Assembly (NCBI RefSeq): GCF_000003815.2
Contig: NC_049985.1
Coordinates: 13,229,567 to 13,293,566 of the forward strand
Reading direction: 5' to 3'
Length of the DNA stretch: 64,000 nucleotides
Source of the DNA: Branchiostoma floridae
Lineage: Eukaryota; Chordata; Leptocardii; Amphioxiformes; Branchiostomatidae
Shown: positions 57,638 through 64,000 of the stretch, in pieces
Numbering within the stretch: the first letter of the stretch is position 1
Layout: each line of letters starts with the position of its first letter
The notes under the pieces: model-generated
Seen by the model: the letters and a program-made list of their open reading frames with translations, nothing else
What the model was told of the DNA's origin: nothing
Database searches by the model: none
Position numbers and translations under genes: made by a program

Positions 57638-58494
57638 GGCCACACCTTCGCTCCTCTTCCTCAGACCATTTCCATTCATATCAATACATCACAAACCCGA
57701 GGAAAACACAGCAATCATACATTCTTCTCCATTTAATCGCACATGTACTCTAAATGAGACACATTGCACAAGTAGCACCATTGTCTTTATTGCCTTCAAG
57801 ATAGTAGGCAAAGTCTTTGATATACATAATTTCTGCGTCGTAATTTCTGTAAACATACTTTTCTCATCATAGCCTTTTTCTCCTTTTCTACTCGTCCTAA
57901 CGTTTTACAAATGAATAGCTATCGTAGATTAAGTGTGTTTTTTGGGGGAGTAAATTGTTAGGATTTGTGACAAACTAGTATGTCGATGTTGTAGTTCTCT
58001 ACACTCTCGCTAGATAGCGCATTTCTTACTGCACCTTGTGCCATCACGAAAATGTGTCCAAGATAAAGTGTGTATTGTAGCATTTACAGATTAAATACAT
58101 GACTACGGTCATATTTTTTCTTCCTTTATTTCTTTTTTTCGGGCACAACGATCCATTGGCGATGACATGGACAAGTCGTTTTATTGCACAGTTCGTATTG
58201 TGAACTAGTATTTCTAACGTTAGTAAATCTAATCTTAAGCTACTTTAGTGTTATTGTATGATTATATGGAATGGGTCTATTCTCTTAGCTCTTTCTGACG
58301 CAGCGCTCAAATTGGTAACAAAGATACCCTAAATTTTTCCTCAGTTTTTGAAAACAGTATATTGTAAGACTACAGGTCCATGAAAGCAGGAACCTTGGCA
58401 AGTTTAGTATACGTAATCACTTACGCAGTACTTCTAATAGAAAATGGATTGCTATTTAATTTTGCTATTTGGATTGCTGTTTATTGCACAACAA

Positions 58495-58715
58495 TGTGTT
58501 TTGACGTGTAGTGTAGTGTTGTGCTGTGGTGTTGCGTTGTGTTTGTATTGTGATGTGTTCCGCTGTGCTGTGTTGTTTTGTGCTGTGCTGTGCTGTGCTA
58601 TGCTGCATTTATTGTGCGATGTTGTGTTGTGCTGTGTTGTGCTATGCTGTGTTATACTAGTATTGTGCTGTGTTGCGCTGTGCTGTGTGGCGCTGTGCTG
58701 TATTGTGTAACTTGT
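58495..58715. repeat. Degenerate TGTGCTGTGT simple repeat
   Basis: Purely pyrimidine/G words of the type TGTGCTG and TGTTGTGCTG repeat with many substitutions. The plus-strand open frame here encodes only Cys/Val/Leu and is an artefact. Confidence 0.9.
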
Positions 58716-58741
58716 GTTACGCTATGATAACAACAACAATC

Positions 58742-58747
58742 TTTATT
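58742..58747 (-). terminator. Candidate poly(A) signal for the PAQR gene
   Basis: TTTATT on the plus strand (AATAAA on the minus) is the nearest canonical signal noticed downstream of the PAQR stop codon, implying a 3' UTR of about 1.4 kb. The adjoining sequence may instead be the 3' end of a retroposed element, and a nearer noncanonical signal is possible. Confidence 0.3.
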
Positions 58748-59609
58748 GACACGACAAAAGTACAGCGACTTTCGTAAGGTCTACATGTATAACAACTACT
58801 TACAGTACAACTAAACACACATATATGGATATCTATAGGTATGACTAAATCAACATATAGGGTCTAGCATGTCATTAACACTATTAGTTCTACGGTATAA
58901 ACATTCGTGGGATAGAAGTGACCGGGATTTCTTACGACTGCCCCCCTATCGGCGCCCGGGTAGAACCTCTAAACGGCACAGATTTCGCACCAAGACCTAT
59001 TTACAAGGCGACTTGAAGCGTTCCGATTTGTGAGAGGTGATGAAGGAAGATATGATATGGTGTTTCGCGTTACGTAATGTAATATCTTATATGTTATGTT
59101 ATATCTTGTTATGTTATTTTATAGTATTAAAAAATCGTTAGTATTAAAGTTAGAGATCAAACTGACTTTGTTACGTCTTATTGCACTTTGAATTTTAGTC
59201 ATAACGCTGTCAAATAGTTATTTTACAATGATAGTACAATGTTATACCAGTTGGTAGAACACAATGAACCGGATACAAAGTGAGGTAATAGAAGTAGGTC
59301 CGTATTTGAGTTCCGATGATTATACTGTACGTGCGGATGCGTTTCTACTCAATTCTTCTAAAATAGGACAATAAGTTACTACCGTTGGTTTTGTTCAGAG
59401 GTAGTTTATCTCATTGAAGCCCTAAAGTGATAAGTGGCCTGAAATTATTTACAGCACTTGCTGCAACGTTAGTTATACTTATCCTTTGTTTGCGACGTAT
59501 ACTATAGCTATATTCCACACAGTGCATGCGGTCCGACTCTGTCGAAAGGTGTGTGGTGTGTATCTCGTATTACCAAGAGGGGACATCAATGAATTAGGTT
59601 ACATTGGTC

Positions 59610-59844
59610 AAGGTGCACTCTCACCGCACTTGCGTCAAGATTGCGTCACTGCGGGGTTCGTTCACTGCGTCACTGTTTTGTTATTTTTTTCCGATTTTTT
59701 GCGTGATACGTAAAAGTATGACTAAGAAGACGGCGGAATACACAAAACGTAAGAAAATTCGTTCTTCATCTCTGAAATTAGTTGAGTATCTTTCAAACCC
59801 CGCAGTGACGCAAGCGTGACGCAAGTGCAGTGAGAGTGCACCTT
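59610..59844. mobile_element. MITE with about 48-bp terminal inverted repeats (235 bp)
   Basis: The left end is AAGGTGCACTCTCACCGC and the right end is GCAGTGAGAGTGCACCTT. The inverted match continues inward through ACTTGCGTCA and TTGCGTCACTGCGGGGTT. The interior is AT-rich with no supported frame. It lies between the PAQR stop and the candidate poly(A) signal. Target duplication is unclear. Confidence 0.8.
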
Positions 59845-60151
59845 TACCTCCACCCATCTGAAGTCGTCTAATAGACCACACTGAATTGTTACAAACTATT
59901 CAAGAACTGCCTTTACGTTGCAAATAATTTTGCTTCCAGGGAAAGATGCGCTTTTAGTTGAACATGATTATGACTCTTATTTCCTGATATAATACATATC
60001 ACCAGAGCTAGGTAAATCTGTGTAAGCACGCATTTCATGGAAGTTTGAGTTTTAGTTCTCTCCTTCTATCTTCTTTCAAATGAAACTAAGCACTACTCCA
60101 TGTCATTGGACTGATGTGATCATGTGAAATTCCGCTATGCCTGAGGAGACG

Positions 60152-63100
60152 TTAAGAACATGGGACCTTCTGTCGGAGCTGTATGAAGTCCAGAGCGGAG
60201 TTGTTGAAGTTGATGATCCCGCACAGCACCATCATGTGCCACCAGTGGTGACTCTGTCCAACATAGTCAAACCATCCTGTACAGGGGGAGACAACAGGGA
60301 TTCAGCAGTCTTTCCTCAAAAGTGAATCTTGAGAACTACTGCAGTCATTCTCCTATGCAGAGCCGGAATACATCTTAGGAGGCTCTGCTAAACCGGGCTG
60401 AGGTTTCCAATTTTGTGGGCGTATCCTCTAACCAGCTGTCTGCCAATCAGAGAATCGGCTTTGCCTTAAGAAAACATTTAGGCAACTCTCCAATTGGCTG
60501 ACAGCTCGGAAGCTCTAAGTCATGCTAAGCTGTCCACTTTTGTGACCTTGGCCCGTAGCAGCTGTCAGCCAATCAGACAGTTACCTTAATGTATCCTCTA
60601 GGCAAAGGCAAAGCCGATTCTCTGATTGGCTGGCAACTGGTAAGAGGTCACGCCCACAAGCAGAGGAGCTCGAGACTCTTCAAGATATTCTATAGGCCGC
60701 TGGCAAGACCCTGTGTAGGGTAATGACTACAGTAGGGCAATCGAAAATTCGATGCGCTAACTCATTGTGTTATCTCTGTTTTATCTCTGTAATATTAGTA
60801 ACACGATTTATAGTTGTTAATGCGCCAGGTAAAAGAGACATCAACTTTACCTGGGGCTAGTCTCTCCGGTAGCTGGGATGTGTAGGAGACGAGACAGGCC
60901 AGGGAGTAGAACACCACTCCCAGGAAACGCTGACAGAAGTACTGTTGAAACGAGGACATGGATTAAACATACAAAGAACAAGGAGTAGCGGGTTGCATGT
61001 TACAGCTTCTTCGTCTCTTTATTTTTCTTTCATGCCAAGCGTTAACCATACAATTACACACAGTACTTCCTACACACAGTAAGTACTTCCAGCCGTGTCT
61101 CTGTCCAGTAAATCCTTAGCTAGTCATGCACAAGTGTTAGCTTTACCTGCCTTTATTTATTCTATTACTTGTATATACACATTTCCATTTTGTATTGTAT
61201 ATTTATATGTCTATGGCCACGATACCAGCCACGCTGCCTAGTGCCTACAGTGTATTGTTTTGTTACAACCTGAATAAAGAAAAAAACACACAGTACACTA
61301 AACTCCAAGATCTCATCACTCATTTACACTGATACTTTCATCAGCAACGCACACGATTGAATCAAGGGTTCATGACCCGCCCGAGGTGTATATGGTGTCA
61401 TAACGCCTGGTCCAATGAAACCACCGATGTGAGCGAAGCGAAGGGTCCACGGAGAAAAAGGGCAGGAAGTGCCTTTACCTGTCCGGTAGGATGCGACAAG
61501 CCGCCGTTGCTACAGATGGCATGTACTATTGGCACAGCGCCATATCCCCACTGCAAAGCCGTCAGCGTGATGCGCCTGCAGTGTGGAAAAAGGCGTGAGA
61601 TCTGTCAATTAATGAACTGTTCATTTTGAATCAGAATCTGATTCAGCCCCTGGCGTACATTCGACGAGCTTCGGCCGTATTTGTTAGTCCGAACCTAAAA
61701 AAATCGTCAGCGGCTCGAGCGTATGTTTTACCTGAAAACCTTTCCCACCACATTGGATGGTACTTGAGGACCTGATCGGCCAATCCCTCCAGAATGGCGA
61801 TATTATCGATAGAACATCGAGCGTTTTGCTGCCGATGATATCATTTAGAGCTCGTAGACTATGAATGTACCAATTTTGTTCATTTTGGCTCTGAGTCTGA
61901 AGTCCCGGGCACACAGTCGTTGAGCCGTTGATTGTCAGAATGTCGCCGAATTTAAGACTCGCCGAAGGCTCGAGCGTATTTTTCACCTGAAAATGTACCC
62001 CGTCCTGCTTGCGCACATGCAAATATCGGCCGATCTTCCCGAAATCGCGCAATTATCGAGGGAACACCGGTCTGGCTACCGTGCCGAAAATACCATTTAC
62101 AGCTCGCAGACTCGTCGGGCCATCGATTTTCTTGCTGTGTGTCGCGGGCATTAGGGATGTGCACATCACCAAAACACACAAGCCTGCAGTACAAACCTTT
62201 TCAGCACGGCGGCGTCTTGAGTCTGGCCGACCTCATCGTCCTTGAACTCGACGGCAACGTTCAGGAAGAACAGCGACCAAGCCACAACATGATGCGTGTA
62301 AAAGTACCACTGCATATGCGTGACGACAAAACAGATTGTGCGACGTCACGACTTATGGACAACAAACACTGACACGTCATTATCACATGCAGCAAACAAC
62401 ACCAAGTCAAGATCTAGGAGTAAAGCCTTGGACTGTTCCTTGGCTACCTTCTGTAGATATGGACCATCCCAACATCACCCCACTACAACATGGTATGTTC
62501 TTAATTCTTTCCACTAACTAGTTTTATTATACAAGTGTCATATCTTCACATTTACATATGCACAATAGGGAAGTAATCACCCGGGACAAGGATAGCAAAG
62601 TTTTTGATTATGAATGTTTTATGATGGACACATATCAATGAAACTTGACGTAAGGCGTGTTCTGACCCACCTCATCACAAATGCCGTAGTAGAGTATGAT
62701 GAACTGAAAGCCGTGAACTCCGATGAAGATCCCGAACAGGTCCAGCCTCAGACTGAGGCCTCGCACTTCTGGAGACCGGTGGCCGCCGAAAATGTGACAG
62801 CATGCAGATGACAGTAGAGTCACCTACATCAAAAACAATGTTCTTTACTATGAAACTAAAGTTTACCTAACCAACACAAGTTGGGACTTACAGAAATGTC
62901 CTTTATGATATTAATCATCTGATAGAATCCAAATTGATTAGGAAAGCTACATGATGTTTAGGTATACGTATTTGAAACAAGTTTTGATTTTCAAAATTAA
63001 CGCTGGCATTGTTCACCTTTATCCGAGGGATAACCTATATCTGTTGTTTTTAAAAACAGGGTATTTATGTGTATAAAGTCGGCGGATGTTGCAATATTAT

Positions 63101-63961
63101 AGACTTGCCATACTCGTGAGAGTGGCCGTCATCACATTATAAGGATAACTGAACATTTTGCAAATATTGCAATTTGCTACCACCATTTGTTGACTTTATG
63201 TCCCTAATACTCTATCTTTTTTAAACAACGGATATAGGTTCTCCGGCGGATAAAAGTGAACCAGCGTTAGCTCACATTGCCTTGCAGGGGTGTACGGGGA
63301 TATCTTTAGGCAACACGAATGTCTTATTCATCCTTTATAACTACATGTATTACCTCACTACATAACAGGTGGGCGCTGACAATCACGTGATCCCAGAAGT
63401 TGCCATGGTAACGAGGTATCGTCACGAAGTTTTCCCAGACGAGCATGGACATGACGTACACAAACCCGATGGCATGGGTCCATATACTGATGGTCTCGTT
63501 GTGCCATTGAAATATGCTGCAAGAAACCTATGGTTATTGAATATTTACCCAATTCTGCCTAGTTCTATTGTTCTGTGATAAACCTATGTGAACGAAAAAA
63601 ATCGTAAATGAAAAATGTTTTTGAAGATGACAAATGCACATTTTCAAGTATGACCTACTCTCACAGCCAACACATTAAGTGAATTCGACAATATTTAATT
63701 TCAATGTGCACTACATTTTCAGTACTGGTGTACACGTTTTTGTCCAGCCCGAAAAGGATGTATAATTTATACTTTCACTTATTACAAATCTGCAAACAAC
63801 TTGCATTGTAAATTTATTTCCTGATCACTATGTCGGAGAGACTTCCTACCTTCTCAGGCATTCTTTGGTTGTCAGTCCGGTCCGGTACCCTGTCAGGATG
63901 TGGTCATGTCCGAAATATTTTGTTCCTGACACTTCCTCTAACGTGTACAATCTCTTCGGAC
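60152..63961 (-). CDS. PAQR-family seven-helix membrane receptor (5' partial, 7 exons)
   Basis: Minus-strand exons in coding order are 63961-63850, 63516-63354, 62823-62671, 62309-62197, 61575-61479, 60941-60851 and 60276-60152. All join in frame and end in TAA, giving 283 visible residues; the N-terminal exon lies beyond the right edge. Family hallmarks: I-L-T-G-Y-R (near 23-28), H-N-E-T-I-S-I-W-T-H (42-51), S-S-A-C-C-H (96-101), L-R-L-D-L-F-G-I, G-Y-G-A-V-P-I-V-H, L-P-E-R-L-A-P-G-W-F-D-Y and G-Q-S-H-H-W-W-H. The four zinc-site residues known from adiponectin receptors are present as H101, D119, H252 and H256. Seven hydrophobic segments follow the family topology. PAQR proteins (progestin and adipoQ receptors) sit in plasma or Golgi membranes, and some act as ceramidase-like zinc hydrolases. 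The subfamily is uncertain; the short C-terminal tail (K-V-P-C-S) and motifs recall PAQR3-like members. The last intron holds a foldback element. Confidence 0.95.
60411..60660. mobile_element. Foldback element in the last PAQR intron
   Basis: Arms 60411-60468 and 60605-60660 are inverted (GTGGGCGTATCCTCTAACC; CCAATCAGAGAATCGGC; TTTGCCTT). An inner pair is also inverted (CCAATTGGCTGACAGCT against AGCTGTCAGCCAATCAG). GCCAATCAG, an NF-Y-type CCAAT box, therefore occurs repeatedly in both orientations. It has no coding frame. It sits between coding exons at 60276 and 60851. Confidence 0.8.
61711..62155. repeat. Two diverged tandem units, about 252-bp period, in a PAQR intron
   Basis: Unit 1 starts GGCTCGAGCGTATGTTTTAC near 61713 and unit 2 starts GGCTCGAGCGTATTTTTCAC near 61965. 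Both continue with CCTGAAAA, a CGGCCAAT or CGGCCGAT word, TTATCGA, TACCATTTACAGCTC or TATCATTTAGAGCTC, and a TCCCGGGCA or TCGCGGGCA end. A 122-codon minus-strand frame spans both units but has internal repeats and no link to the PAQR frame, so it is not called a gene. Confidence 0.6.
62997..63270. mobile_element. MITE family C, copy 3 (about 274 bp), in a PAQR intron
   Basis: The left end is TAACGCTGG, then CATT, then GTTCACCTTTATCCG with GATAACCTATATCTGTTG. The right end is CAACGGATATAGGTTCTCC and GATAAAAGTGAACCAGCGTTA. The extra CATT is absent from the right end. It lies between coding exons 62671-62823 and 63354-63516. Confidence 0.75.
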
Positions 63962-64000
63962 CTACATAATGTGTTAAATATAATGACATCAAGAATACTA

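Noticed and set aside
57494-57679. Minus-strand frame starting M-N-G-N-G-L-R-K-R with a GTGAAA donor
   Set aside because: It lies in the right arm of the imperfect palindrome at 57178-57637, whose left arm has the matching sequence, so repeat origin is more likely.
58444-58710. 88-codon Cys/Val/Leu frame
   Set aside because: Translation of the degenerate TGTGCTG simple repeat.
61684-62052. 122-codon minus-strand frame
   Set aside because: Spans two diverged tandem repeat units in a PAQR intron and has no splice link to the PAQR frame.
1-64000. CRISPR arrays, prokaryotic operons, phage or integrated viral genes
   Set aside because: None seen. The repeats present are eukaryotic satellites, MITEs and SINEs, and no protein-coding retroelement or viral frame was recognised.

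Overview
This is animal nuclear DNA, most likely a lancelet (amphioxus, Branchiostoma). The sequence shows AT-rich noncoding DNA full of the words ACATGTA and TACATGTA, short spliced exons with GT/AG borders, dense short inverted-repeat transposons, a tRNA-derived SINE, TTAGGG telomere-type repeats and two assembly gaps (20188-20719, 532 N; 49330-49429, exactly 100 N). There are no bacterial-style operons. Most single-exon open frames in the window are chance frames; the genes were found by joining splice-bounded exons.

Layout. 1-26.6 kb is mostly noncoding. It holds a candidate minus-strand first exon at 9805-9842, reading leftward out of the window, and a minus-strand terminal exon at 24528-24610. 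26.9-29.0 kb carries a complete five-exon plus-strand gene for a 212-residue protein made of two muconolactone-isomerase-like domains. 29.7-40.9 kb is noncoding, with a 12-bp minisatellite, a TG tract, one intact SINE and GC-balanced islands that could be conserved enhancers. 40.9-41.7 kb looks like a CpG-richer, possibly bidirectional promoter. 44.5-45.9 kb encodes a tiny secreted protein: signal peptide, Arg6 and one eight-cysteine sushi-like domain. 47.1-50.3 kb is a satellite of about 177-bp units separated by TTAGGG runs, which continues in inverted orientation beyond the 100-N gap. 50.9-58.7 kb is repeat-rich, with a candidate plus-strand first exon at 51897-51981 and decayed minus-strand exons. 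60.15-63.96 kb holds seven exons of a minus-strand PAQR-family seven-helix receptor whose 5' end lies beyond the right edge.

The genes do not form an obvious pathway. The main points of interest are the two-domain isomerase-like gene with its 28-bp micro-exon, the mini sushi peptide, the telomere-motif satellite with its orientation switch, a repeat family that carries many ATGCAAAT octamers inside perfect hairpins, and a cluster of foldback elements around 55-63 kb. All family calls come from reading the translated exons by eye; no database search was possible.
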